Below, in pieces: positions 33,258 through 42,177 of a stretch of DNA of 64,000 nucleotides (the stretch's first letter is position 1; each line of letters begins with the position of its first letter). The DNA comes from Clostridiaceae bacterium (GTDB taxonomy: Bacteria > Bacillota > Clostridia > Clostridiales > Clostridiaceae): assembly GCA_902363375.1 (NCBI GenBank), contig CABIZX010000001.1, positions 1,364,001 to 1,428,000 of the forward strand, written 5' to 3'. The notes under the pieces were generated by a model. The model saw nothing but the letters and a program-made list of their open reading frames with translations. It did not search any database and was not told the origin of the DNA. Both the position numbers and the translations under genes were made by a program.

Positions 33258-35120
33258 ATGATTAATTCTCGAGAATGTAATCTATATTACAATGAAAATA
33301 CATCTAATTTTCTAATTCAATATAAGGAAGGCTTTAAGGAACAGATCGATAAGATACCTTATGCTTGTGGTGATATAATTACGGATACTTTAGCTGTAGT
33401 CTCTGTAGCCTTTGAAGACTTAGATCAACTTTTAATCGATGTGCCTCAAATTGTTTTCTATGACTTTAGAAGCATTTTTGTATTAGAAGAAGCTATATCT
33501 CCTACTGCCTCTCATACTGCTTCTGTATCTGCTACTTCAATCGGTAATATCGAAAATATAAAGATAAATCCTTATTTGAACTTAACTGGCAGGGGAGTAC
33601 TTATTGGTATTGTTGACACAGGCATAGACTATCTTAATGAAGAATTTCTTAGGGAAGATGATACCTCAAGAGTTATTAGCATATGGGATCAAACAATTCC
33701 TCATAATAGTTCTGCTCCTTATATTGGAACTACTTATTCAAATGATCAAATTAATGAAGCAATAAAATCATATAGAAGAAATGAAGATCCTTATACAATT
33801 GTACCTTCCAAAGATACCATTGGACATGGGACTAAGGTTGCTGGAATCATAGGCGCTAGAGGTACTAATAGTGGAATAACTGGTATAGCTGGCGATAGTG
33901 ATTTTGTAATAGTTAAACTTTTAGAATCTAGCAATTTTAGAAAGAGACTCCTAGAGAATGGTGTCGAATATACTCCAGTTTATAATGCTACTGAAATTGT
34001 CGCTGGAATTGAGTACTTAAAAAATGTTTCTTTAGAGCTTAAAAGACCTATGGTAATATATTTAGGAGTTGGTAGCTCAGAAGGAAGTCATGATGGAAAT
34101 AGTTTAATTGCTAGATATATGAGTACCATTGCTAATATTAGAGGAATAGTCTTAGTATGTGGAGTTGGAAATGAAGGAGCTGCTCAAAATCACGTAACTG
34201 GTTATATCCAAAATGTTGATGAGGAATCCTCTGTTGAACTTAGTATAACCCAAGAAATTAAATATTTCTCATTTAATATATGGATAAAGATACCAAATAG
34301 AGCTTCACTAATTATAAATTCTCCTACTGGAGAATCTTCTAAAGTCTTAAAATCCAAAATAAAGAATAAACAAATTGCCAAATTTGTTTTCTTAAATACT
34401 ACAGCAGCGGTTACATACTATAATCCAGAGCATTTTACTGGTCTTGAGGTTATTCATGTAGTCTTTAATAATATAAAGCCCGGTATTTGGACTTTTAGAT
34501 TAATAGGTGAATATTTAACTGATGGTAGATATGATATTTGGCTGCCTCCTTATAGTACCCTACCTAGCGGTACAGAATTTCTACAACCTAATCCCTTAAA
34601 TACTCTAATGGTTCCATCTACAGCTAATAGAGTAATTTCTACTTCATATTTTGGTAATGACTATTCTCTAATTTCTTCTTCCGGAAGAGGATTTAATACT
34701 AATCATTTAATTAATCCGTATATATCAACCATGGGAATAAATATTATAACTACAAAGATTAATGGTGGCGTAACCACTATGTCAGGTAGTTCTGCTGCCA
34801 CCGCAGTAGTTACAGGTGCCTGTGCTCTTCTATTAGAATGGGGTATTATTAACGGTAATGATACAACTATGTATTCTCAAAAAATTAAAAGTTATCTAAT
34901 CTATGGTGCTGCTAGAAATGATTATTATAAGTTTCCTAATGAAGAAATTGGCTATGGATATCTTGATTTATTGGGTGTTTTTAATTTTATAAGTAGATCC
35001 TATGTTAGAAGCATAACTGATGACAGGATTGAATATTCTAAATATGATAATTTTATAGAATATGAAAGTAATAATCTATTTATAAGGATTCCAAAATATA
35101 TGGTAGGTGATTTTATATGA
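33258..35120 (+). CDS. Csp-like subtilisin-family serine protease, intact triad
   Basis: A 620-residue S8 protease of the clostridial Csp type. A short prodomain (about 1-95) is followed by the catalytic domain with Asp120 (IGIVDTGIDYL), His190 (TIGHGTKVAG), the oxyanion Asn in GVGNEGAAQNH and Ser512 (MSGSSAATA). A beta-rich insert lies between His and Ser as in CspB. There is no signal peptide, like the spore-packaged Csp proteases that activate the cortex hydrolase SleC during germination. The final 50 residues extend past the fold. It starts behind AGGAG and overlaps the next gene by four bases (ATGA). No sleC is in the window, so a germination role is inferred from family resemblance only. 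Confidence 0.88.
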   Translation: MINSRECNLYYNENTSNFLIQYKEGFKEQIDKIPYACGDIITDTLAVVSVAFEDLDQLLIDVPQIVFYDFRSIFVLEEAISPTASHTASVSATSIGNIENIKINPYLNLTGRGVLIGIVDTGIDYLNEEFLREDDTSRVISIWDQTIPHNSSAPYIGTTYSNDQINEAIKSYRRNEDPYTIVPSKDTIGHGTKVAGIIGARGTNSGITGIAGDSDFVIVKLLESSNFRKRLLENGVEYTPVYNATEIVAGIEYLKNVSLELKRPMVIYLGVGSSEGSHDGNSLIARYMSTIANIRGIVLVCGVGNEGAAQNHVTGYIQNVDEESSVELSITQEIKYFSFNIWIKIPNRASLIINSPTGESSKVLKSKIKNKQIAKFVFLNTTAAVTYYNPEHFTGLEVIHVVFNNIKPGIWTFRLIGEYLTDGRYDIWLPPYSTLPSGTEFLQPNPLNTLMVPSTANRVISTSYFGNDYSLISSSGRGFNTNHLINPYISTMGINIITTKINGGVTTMSGSSAATAVVTGACALLLEWGIINGNDTTMYSQKIKSYLIYGAARNDYYKFPNEEIGYGYLDLLGVFNFISRSYVRSITDDRIEYSKYDNFIEYESNNLFIRIPKYMVGDFI

Positions 35121-36835
35121 AAAGAAATTTAGACGTACCTGAAACTATTTTTAGTGATATAAATTATGATCATTATATTGTTCAATATCAAGGTAATGTA
35201 CATCAAGACTTCTTACAACAGCCAGATCATTATTTAACTATAATAAATGATCGATATGCAATTGTATCTTTACCAAAAAATATAGAAATATCTGTTGGTG
35301 ATCCAAATTTTCCATCTATAGTATATGTGAAGCCAGCAGAAATGTTTACTCTACAACAAGTTACTCCCATTGATGCTTCACAAGCAGACTTTCTCCATTT
35401 AGACCTTCCCTTAAATTTAAATGGGAATGGAGTAAATGTTGCAATCCTTGATACAGGTATAGACTATTTAAGCGAAGAGTTTATGAAAGCCAATGGAGAA
35501 ACTAGAATAGAATGCATTTGGGATCAAACTATACTTACTGCTGGTGAAATTTTAGATGAATCCGTTCCTTACGGTGCAGTTTATAGAAAAGAGGATATTC
35601 AGGCTGCTATAGAAGCATCAAAACATGGACTTCCACCATACAATATAGTTCCAACTATAGATGAAATTGGCCATGGAACCAATATGGCTGGAATAATTGG
35701 CGGTACAGGTAAAAATCCAAAATTAAAAGGGGTTGTTCCCAATTGTGATTTTGTAGTAGTAAAATTAATTCAAGATTTCTCATTTAAGGCTCAATTTAAT
35801 GTTAAAGTTCCAATTTATAATATTACTACAATCTTTGCAGCTTTAGAGTTTCTTTACAGGTATACTTTAAGTAGTTCTAAACCAATGGTCATTCTTTTCC
35901 CTCTTGGAACAAATCTAGGTAATCACAAAGGCAATGGGATTTTAGAGCAGTATATAGAATCAATAAGTTTACGTAGTGGAATTGTAGTAGTTGCCCCTAC
36001 AGGAAATCAAAGAGACAAAGGATGCCATAGTTCTGGAATATTAACCGAGCCTGGTGAGCTTCACATAGTAGAAATTGATGTATCACCAGAGCAGAATAGT
36101 TTATGGATGGACATATGGGTAGATGCTCCAAACATCATGTCTGTAGATATTGTGTCCCCCTCTGGTGAAAATAGCGGTGTTATTGGTGCATTAACTAATA
36201 GCACAGAGTATTATGATTATATATTTGAAAAAACATCAATTAAAGTAAATTATTATTTACCCGAAGAGATTACTGGAGATGAGTTAATAAGGCTTAGATT
36301 TTATGATATTCAATCTGGTATTTGGAAACTTAGATTATATGCAAATTCTGTATTAAAAGGCACATTTAACGCTTGGATTCCTGAAGAAGGATTGACCGTT
36401 GGTGGTACTCATTTTAGCTATGCTGACCCCTATGGAACTTCTACTAATCCAAGTAACTCACCATACGTAATTACTGTTGGAGCATATAATCAAAATAACA
36501 ATTATCTCTTAAATTATTCTGGTGCAGCCTTTAATGACCTTAGATTTAATTATGTGGATATAGCTGCTGGAGGTGTCAATGCTATAACCGTAGCTCCAAA
36601 TAATCAAATTGCAACTGTAAACGGTACTTGCGTAGCTGCCGCTGTAACAGCAGGTGCCTGTGCTATGTTATTCGAATGGGGCATCATTAGACAGAATGAT
36701 ACTTACATGTATTCTCAAACCATAAAAGCCTATATAGCTAGAGGTGCCGTTAAGCGTCTTGGCGACATATATCCTAATCCACAATGGGGATATGGACTTT
36801 TAAATATACTCCAAATGTTCCAAAACATGATATAA
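35117..36835 (+). CDS. Csp-like subtilisin-family protein with Ser-to-Cys change
   Basis: A 572-residue paralogue of the preceding protease and translationally coupled to it. Prodomain about 1-85; Asp112 (VAILDTGIDYL) and His186 (EIGHGTNMAG) are kept, and the oxyanion Asn is in APTGNQ. The nucleophile motif reads VNGTCVAAAVTAGAC: the codon at 36629-36631 is TGC, putting Cys505 where Ser is expected. It may be a pseudoprotease or a slow thiol protease. In Clostridioides difficile, inactive Csp relatives (CspA and CspC) act as partners or germinant sensors beside the active CspB, and an active-plus-altered pair here fits that scheme. A strong terminator follows. Confidence 0.88.
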   Translation: MKRNLDVPETIFSDINYDHYIVQYQGNVHQDFLQQPDHYLTIINDRYAIVSLPKNIEISVGDPNFPSIVYVKPAEMFTLQQVTPIDASQADFLHLDLPLNLNGNGVNVAILDTGIDYLSEEFMKANGETRIECIWDQTILTAGEILDESVPYGAVYRKEDIQAAIEASKHGLPPYNIVPTIDEIGHGTNMAGIIGGTGKNPKLKGVVPNCDFVVVKLIQDFSFKAQFNVKVPIYNITTIFAALEFLYRYTLSSSKPMVILFPLGTNLGNHKGNGILEQYIESISLRSGIVVVAPTGNQRDKGCHSSGILTEPGELHIVEIDVSPEQNSLWMDIWVDAPNIMSVDIVSPSGENSGVIGALTNSTEYYDYIFEKTSIKVNYYLPEEITGDELIRLRFYDIQSGIWKLRLYANSVLKGTFNAWIPEEGLTVGGTHFSYADPYGTSTNPSNSPYVITVGAYNQNNNYLLNYSGAAFNDLRFNYVDIAAGGVNAITVAPNNQIATVNGTCVAAAVTAGACAMLFEWGIIRQNDTYMYSQTIKAYIARGAVKRLGDIYPNPQWGYGLLNILQMFQNMI

Positions 36836-36887
36836 AAATTTTAAAAGCCCAGTGGTGTAATATTACACTTGGGCTTTTAAAATTTTT
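36834..36887. terminator. bidirectional terminator between the subtilase and chemoreceptor genes
   Basis: Eighteen-base perfect outer arms (36834-36851 and 36870-36887) plus an inner stem; A and T tracts at both ends serve the two converging genes. Confidence 0.9.
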
Positions 36888-38337
36888 ACTTTTCATAAAC
36901 ACTTTTATTTTCTTCGTCTATTCTTTCAGTAATACTTATAATGTTTTTAAAATCATTAATGAGCTCTTTTGATAAAATTTCTGCTTTTTTATAGATTTCT
37001 TCCACTTCTCTACTATTTTTTTTATTAATAGCATCTATAATAACTTTTCCAAATCCATGAAACCTTCTATGTTTCTCTTCTAATCTATTCCAAATAGAAT
37101 ATATTTCTTCATTTCTAGGCATCATAGAATAGTAAAAATGTCCAAATCCACATTTACGCTCATCAACTTGTAATGGTGTTATAATTTTCGTATCAACCAT
37201 ATTTTTCAAGTTGTCTAACCAATTTTCATGAGCTGTTATTGCTTTATTTATAGTATCTATAAATACTTTATTATCAATCATATAATATCTATCATTCACA
37301 AGATTTCCTATTATTTTTGCAGCTCTATCTAAATCTGATTCCATTGCAGTCACTGGAGCTATAGACTGCTCTAAACTACTACTTATGTCCTCAAGTATAT
37401 TTGTACTGTCTTTTAAATCATCAATATCTTCTTCTAGATTTTTTATACTACTAGCAACTTCATCCATTGAAGCATTTATTTCTTCACTATTTGTAGCAAC
37501 TGTACTTATTGCTTCCGTAATATTATTAATCTTGTCCTTATTTTCTTTACTGGAATCAACCACTAAATCTAGGTTTTTGTTTATTCTATTTAAAGACTCC
37601 ACTGTATTGTCTACGCTTAAATTACTCTTATTAGATGCTGTTTCAATAGCATCTACGAACTCATCCATACTTGAAGTTAGAGTTTTTGTTTCATCTGCTA
37701 ATTTTCTTATCTCCTCTGCTACCACAGCAAATCCTCTACCACTTTCTCCAGCTCTGGCAGCTTCTATAGATGCATTAAGTGCTAAAAGATTAGTCTGCTC
37801 AGATATATCATTAATAGCATTTATTACACTTTGCATATTCTCAATGACATTAATAAGGTTACCCATATCTGCTTTCATTCCATTAGAATGACGTATAGCT
37901 TCATCTGAGAACCCTTTTATTTCAGCTAATTCCTCTTCATTCTTTCTCGTTGTTTCTAATAGCATTGCTGAATTCATAGATAGAGTACTAATTGCCAATG
38001 TCATATCTGAATGAGCTGCAGTAACTTCTTCGGAGGTATGTGATGCTATACTTGTTGTTTGTATAATCTTGTCCATTAACCCTACAATCTCATTACTAAC
38101 TATATTTATCTTTTCCTCTTTATCTTTTAATAATAAGTCCAAACTACTCATCTGTATAACTGAATTCAATACTAATCCTGCAATTTCCTCAAAATTTGTC
38201 CTACCATTATTTAATCTAGAATATATATTTTTCAAATTTTCTAAATGAGCACTATTAAGCTTTAAATTTGATTTTGGTTTTTCCAATAAAGATATGTGAT
38301 TTATTACTTGATCTATTGTTGAATTGCTTTTAAACAT
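36886..38337 (-). CDS. soluble methyl-accepting chemotaxis protein with CZB domain
   Basis: A 483-residue chemoreceptor with no membrane helix. The signalling hairpin tip is [19 protein letters not shown] followed by [18 protein letters not shown]. The C-terminal 110 residues form a chemoreceptor zinc-binding (CZB) domain: His in AHENW, Cys in [10 protein letters not shown] and His in HRRFHGFG are the usual zinc ligands. Such receptors sense zinc, hypochlorous acid or redox state in the cytoplasm. The ATG at 38337 lies 7 bases after AAGGAG; the upstream in-frame start lacks a site. No other chemotaxis gene is in the window. Confidence 0.92.
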   Translation of the reverse strand: MFKSNSTIDQVINHISLLEKPKSNLKLNSAHLENLKNIYSRLNNGRTNFEEIAGLVLNSVIQMSSLDLLLKDKEEKINIVSNEIVGLMDKIIQTTSIASHTSEEVTAAHSDMTLAISTLSMNSAMLLETTRKNEEELAEIKGFSDEAIRHSNGMKADMGNLINVIENMQSVINAINDISEQTNLLALNASIEAARAGESGRGFAVVAEEIRKLADETKTLTSSMDEFVDAIETASNKSNLSVDNTVESLNRINKNLDLVVDSSKENKDKINNITEAISTVATNSEEINASMDEVASSIKNLEEDIDDLKDSTNILEDISSSLEQSIAPVTAMESDLDRAAKIIGNLVNDRYYMIDNKVFIDTINKAITAHENWLDNLKNMVDTKIITPLQVDERKCGFGHFYYSMMPRNEEIYSIWNRLEEKHRRFHGFGKVIIDAINKKNSREVEEIYKKAEILSKELINDFKNIISITERIDEENKSVYEK

Positions 38338-38507
38338 ATGCACACTCCTTTTTCGCAAATATATTATTAAAATTCACTTATTGACCTTATTATGCTATAT
38401 TTTATGTCTGTTGATTTTCCAAGTTTTTTTAATTCAAAAAAGGAAAGTTCACCCCAAATGTAAAATATATAAAGCACAACCAATACAAGCCAACGAGGTG
38501 AATACTT

Positions 38508-38579
38508 ATGTATATTCGACAAGAAAGCTCTTTATCCTTTGAGAATGAAATTTCTTTATTTAAATCTGTATATAAATAA
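38508..38579 (+). CDS. possible 23-residue small protein
   Basis: Starting with MYIRQESS and ending SVYK, this short ORF has GAGGTGA 7 bases before its ATG. It lies alone in the gap between the chemoreceptor and PII-like genes. I see no clear promoter, and the hairpin just downstream has a better T run on the other strand, so the evidence is the ribosome site alone. Confidence 0.3.
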   Translation: MYIRQESSLSFENEISLFKSVYK

Positions 38580-38580
38580 A

Positions 38581-38613
38581 AATAAGGTGAATCATCTACA
38601 ATTTCACCTTATT
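38581..38613 (-). terminator. terminator of the DUF1538/PII-like operon
   Basis: Eleven-base perfect arms (38581-38591 and 38603-38613). On the minus strand it is followed by TTTTTATTTA; it lies about 110 bases past the last gene of the operon. Confidence 0.65.
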
Positions 38614-38723
38614 CTATGATTATTCAGTATATACACTTACAATTTTATAAGATAATCCATATTAAATTGTATTAATTCCCACTAAACCTACTATAGATTA
38701 CTTAAATGTAATTTTCATTCATA

Positions 38724-39041
38724 TTAAATAGATATACCTTCTACTTCATCTACTGGGAGAGAGAAACATATGCCTTCTCCTGAAGTTTTAATTCCAACTT
38801 CTTTCCCAATTGCTTTCATAATTTCAGTTTTAGAATTATGTCTAGTTAAGATAAGTACAGCTTCTTTTTCCGATTGCAAGCATATCCCAAAAAATTTCTT
38901 TGCCTCATGTACACCTAATCCACGACCATTAATTATAGTCCCGCCCGTTGCACCTGCTAATTTCGCTGCTTCTATAGCCTGGTTACCAAAACCATTATTC
39001 ACTATTGTTATAATCAAATCAAACTTTCTTTCATTTTCCAC
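38724..39041 (-). CDS. PII-like regulatory protein, second of pair
   Basis: A PII-fold protein of 105 residues: KFDLIITIVNNGFGNQAIEAAKLAGATGGTI and GRGLG match the ferredoxin-like core and the loop region of the GlnB/PII superfamily, although the classical T-loop Tyr and TGxxGDGK motifs are absent. The AGGAGG site abuts an ATG at 39050 with no spacing, so I place the start at the GTG at 39041, 9 bases away. It is the last gene of an operon with another PII-like protein and a DUF1538 membrane protein, which it probably regulates by binding a small ligand. Confidence 0.8.
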   Translation of the reverse strand: MENERKFDLIITIVNNGFGNQAIEAAKLAGATGGTIINGRGLGVHEAKKFFGICLQSEKEAVLILTRHNSKTEIMKAIGKEVGIKTSGEGICFSLPVDEVEGISI

Positions 39042-39054
39042 TTGGCTCATCCTC

Positions 39055-39408
39055 CTAATTCATTAATCCAGTTAATACTTGTAATGTAACTGCTCCAGCC
39101 ACACTACTTATAGGTATTGTAAAAACAATTCCATTTCCAGGCTGATTAAGCTGTAATTTTTTTGACAATTCTTTTACGATAGAACTAGCTCTTTCTTCTG
39201 GTACAGAACTCATTACTATATCCTTCTCAGTATCTCCTAATCCGAAGTACTCTAATATCTCAGAATTTGCCGTACCTCTACCTAAGCAAATTAAATGAAA
39301 ACTTATATTATTTTCTTTACAGATATCTGTAACCTTTTCACCTTTTCCACGATCAATGATAGTAATCATTAGCTTTATTCCATCACAGATTGATAGCTTA
39401 TCGGACAT
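39055..39408 (-). CDS. PII-like regulatory protein, first of pair
   Basis: A 117-residue PII-superfamily protein: KLMITIIDRGKGEKVTDICK, then HLICLGRGTANSEIL (loop) and TEKDIVMSSVPEERASSIV. It has the same core as its neighbour but a different loop, so the two could form mixed trimers or sense different states. AAGGAGGG lies 9 bases before the ATG. It starts 17 bases after the DUF1538 gene ends. Confidence 0.8.
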   Translation of the reverse strand: MSDKLSICDGIKLMITIIDRGKGEKVTDICKENNISFHLICLGRGTANSEILEYFGLGDTEKDIVMSSVPEERASSIVKELSKKLQLNQPGNGIVFTIPISSVAGAVTLQVLTGLMN

Positions 39409-39425
39409 AATATTACTCCCTCCTT

Positions 39426-40934
39426 TTAAAAATCAATTATGTCATTATCAGCATCTACTGACATATTCTCAGAAGAGCTTCTTTTCTTAGTTCTTATACT
39501 ATATATAAGTCCCAATATTTGTATAGTTACAAGTGGTGTCATAGCAACCATAGCAACAATTCCAAAGGCATCTGTAAGCATATTACCACCTAAAGCTTCA
39601 CATGCTCCCATGGCAAAAGGAAGTAAAAATGTAGCTGTCATAGGCCCTGATGCAACTCCTCCAGAATCAAAAGCAATCGCTGTAAATATTTTTGGTACAA
39701 AGAATGTAAGTAATAATGCAACTATATATCCAACAATTAGAAAATACCATATACTTATGCCTGTAATGACTCTAATCATTGCTAAACCCACTGATAAAGA
39801 CATCCCAATTGCTAAACTTCCTAACATAGCTTTTTGAGAAATTGTTCCACCAGTAATTTCTTCTACTTGCTTGTTTAATACATGAACCGCTGGTTCTGCT
39901 GTAACAATAAAGAACCCTATAATCATTCCTAGAGGTACCAGTATCCAATGATAAGGGAGTGATGCTATTTTTTTACCTAAATAATTTCCAGCAGGCATAA
40001 ATCCAACATTTACACCAGTTAAAAAGAATACAAGCCCTAAATAGGTCAATAGCATTCCCATTGACATTTTTCTTATCTGATGTTTAGATAATTTAAATGA
40101 AAAGAATTGAAATATAAGGAAGAAAATTATAATAGGTAAAAGAGCCAACGCTACTTCCTTTGCATAAATTGGGAATCCATTAATAAATAATCCTATAAGT
40201 TCCTTTATACTATGAACCTCCGCTGGATTTATTTGCATATAGCTACCAGAAGATGAATCATAAAACATACCTAGAATTAGTACTGCTAAAATTGGACCTA
40301 TAGAGCTTAATGCAACTAAACCAAAGCTATCATCTAATGAGCTTTTATCTCCTCTAACCTTAGCTACACCAATTCCTAAAGCTATTATAAAAGGAACCGT
40401 TATTGGGCCTGTGGTAACTCCACCAGAGTCAAATGCCACTGCAAGAAAATCTTTTGATGTGAAGGCTCCTAAACTAAAAACAACTATATAAAATATGATT
40501 AATAAATAAGATAATTTAATTTGAAAAACTATACGCAGTAGTGATATTACTAGAAAAAAACCTACTCCTAACGCAACGGCTGCAATTAGAACCATATCTG
40601 GTACTGCAGGAACTTGTTTTGCTAGTACTTGAAGGTCAGGTTCTGCAACTGTAATCATAATCCCCATTAAAAAAGTTATCATTACTAGAATACTAATCTT
40701 TCTAGATTTAGTAATATGACCTCCTACTTTTTCTCCCATGGGCATCATTGCCATGTCTGCCCCCAATGTAAACATTCCCATACCAAGTATGAGTAATACA
40801 GCACCTATTAAAAATAGTGCTACTGTTCCAAGGGGCATCGGTGAGATTGTAAAATGTAGCAGTAGTACAATGATTGTAATTGGAACTACAGCTACTAAAG
40901 ACTCCTTGATTTTTAATGCTAGATTTTTATTCAA
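39426..40934 (-). CDS. DUF1538 membrane protein with internal duplication
   Basis: A 502-residue membrane protein with about 12-14 helices built from two homologous halves. TVAEPDLQVLAKQV (about 97-110) is echoed by TAEPAVHVLNKQV, and VAFDSGGVTTGPITVPF by IAFDSGGVASGPMTATF. Each half also has a DxFGxVA segment. DUF1538 proteins are predicted transporters and are often encoded with PII-like proteins, as here; the substrate is unknown. Translation starts at a TTG 7 bases after AAGGAGG. It is first in the operon. Confidence 0.85.
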   Translation of the reverse strand: MNKNLALKIKESLVAVVPITIIVLLLHFTISPMPLGTVALFLIGAVLLILGMGMFTLGADMAMMPMGEKVGGHITKSRKISILVMITFLMGIMITVAEPDLQVLAKQVPAVPDMVLIAAVALGVGFFLVISLLRIVFQIKLSYLLIIFYIVVFSLGAFTSKDFLAVAFDSGGVTTGPITVPFIIALGIGVAKVRGDKSSLDDSFGLVALSSIGPILAVLILGMFYDSSSGSYMQINPAEVHSIKELIGLFINGFPIYAKEVALALLPIIIFFLIFQFFSFKLSKHQIRKMSMGMLLTYLGLVFFLTGVNVGFMPAGNYLGKKIASLPYHWILVPLGMIIGFFIVTAEPAVHVLNKQVEEITGGTISQKAMLGSLAIGMSLSVGLAMIRVITGISIWYFLIVGYIVALLLTFFVPKIFTAIAFDSGGVASGPMTATFLLPFAMGACEALGGNMLTDAFGIVAMVAMTPLVTIQILGLIYSIRTKKRSSSENMSVDADNDIIDF

Positions 40935-41162
40935 TATATTTCCTCCTTAAATACTTAATGTTAAAACTTTAAATCAATTGATAATCGTTTCTATTTAATT
41001 ATAACATATATGGAATCATATCTACATAATAATTACAGAAAATTCTTTACTTTTAACTTTTTATTAACCTAATATTAATTCAAATTTAACTTCTTTACTA
41101 AATACCTATTATTTATTATTATAATATAGGCTATTAGTTATCATTTAATAAGGTTAAACGTA

Positions 41163-41193
41163 AAAAAAAGATATGTATATACATATCTTTTTA
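41163..41193 (-). terminator. terminator of the DUF3006 gene
   Basis: Twelve-base arms (41166-41177 and 41178-41189) forming a perfect palindrome, with a long T run on the minus strand. Confidence 0.7.
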
Positions 41194-41209
41194 CTTGTTA
41201 AGCCTAGTA

Positions 41210-41419
41210 TTATTTCCATAAGCTTTCTGTAAATTTTTCAATATCTTTTTGAAGTCTTTCTGTTTCTTTATGATTAATAATATATCTACCCTTTACCAAT
41301 TCTATGCAATCTCCCTCTTTTACTTCAAGTGGTAATTCTGAAATATGTATATTAATCATCTCTCTATATTCATTTTCACATACGGCATATTTCTCTTCGA
41401 ATCTATCTATAATTAACAT
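41210..41419 (-). CDS. DUF3006 family small protein
   Basis: A 69-residue protein: LIIDRFEEKYAVCEN, ELPLEVKEGDCIELV and a late charged helix match DUF3006, a small SH3-like beta family in Firmicutes of unknown function, sometimes found beside metallo-beta-lactamase or competence-like proteins. I place the start at 41419, 8 bases after AAGGGGGG; the reading from 41449 has no site. It stands alone. Confidence 0.75.
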   Translation of the reverse strand: MLIIDRFEEKYAVCENEYREMINIHISELPLEVKEGDCIELVKGRYIINHKETERLQKDIEKFTESLWK

Positions 41420-41638
41420 AACAAAACCCCCCTTCTTTATGTAATTCATTCTATCATTTTTCTATATCTTTGCCATAATAAATCATATATAGTTTTATAT
41501 TTAATAATTAATTTTCATTTAGTAACTTAATACAAGAGCAATATTATATTCTCAGCTAAATATATTTGATTTTTATAATAAACAGTAATAAAATCACTTT
41601 AATTTTCATAACTTATAAAGAATAGAGGGGTTGATATT

Positions 41639-42106
41639 TTGAAAAACAAATTATTAATTTTAGTTATAGCTATAATACTAATAACCTGCACTGGTTGTAC
41701 AAATATAAAGCTATCATTAAATAAAGAAAAATCAAAACTTAACTACTATACTCAAGAACTTATAAGTACTATTAATAAGAGTGATCCAAAGGATATATCT
41801 GTTTTCTATAGAGAATTTTTTAAAGAATTTGATTTTCCCGAAGCAGAATCTAAAGATATAATTGGCTTTTTAAATTCTCTAGATGAAAGTTATTTTATTG
41901 AGAAGCCTGAGGATCTGCCTGAATCCTATAAATATAAAGTGTATATTGAATTCACAGATAAAAAATATGCTATTACCGTATTTAATGAAAAATATATATC
42001 TATATATGATTGGGATGGTAAATATGAAGTAGACTATGTAAACATAACTGAAGTACCTACGGCCTATAATATATATGGTATATGCAAATATTTTACAGAG
42101 GAATAA
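41639..42106 (+). CDS. putative lipoprotein of unknown function
   Basis: A 155-residue exported protein. A basic start and hydrophobic segment (KNKLLILVIAIILI) lead to TCTGCTN; Cys20 could be lipidated but the -3 residue is Cys rather than the usual Leu, so the lipobox is atypical. The mature part is charged, with many Tyr and Asp/Glu, and includes a beta-rich stretch (YKYKVYIEFTDKKYAITVF). I recognise no family. It starts at a TTG behind GAGGGG and is followed by a terminator. Confidence 0.6.
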   Translation: MKNKLLILVIAIILITCTGCTNIKLSLNKEKSKLNYYTQELISTINKSDPKDISVFYREFFKEFDFPEAESKDIIGFLNSLDESYFIEKPEDLPESYKYKVYIEFTDKKYAITVFNEKYISIYDWDGKYEVDYVNITEVPTAYNIYGICKYFTEE

Positions 42107-42122
42107 CTGCTAATAATATAAA

Positions 42123-42160
42123 ACAAAAGGTAGAAGTTTCACTCTTCTACCTTTTGTTTT
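42123..42160. terminator. bidirectional terminator
   Basis: Fourteen-base perfect arms (42123-42136 and 42144-42157) between the lipoprotein and aminopeptidase genes, with a T tract following. Confidence 0.85.
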
Positions 42161-42177
42161 TAATGTTCTAATTCTAA

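Noticed and set aside
42120..42160. Palindromes through the window as CRISPR or mobile repeats
   Set aside because: Each is unique in sequence, sits at gene ends and has T tracts, so they are intrinsic terminators.
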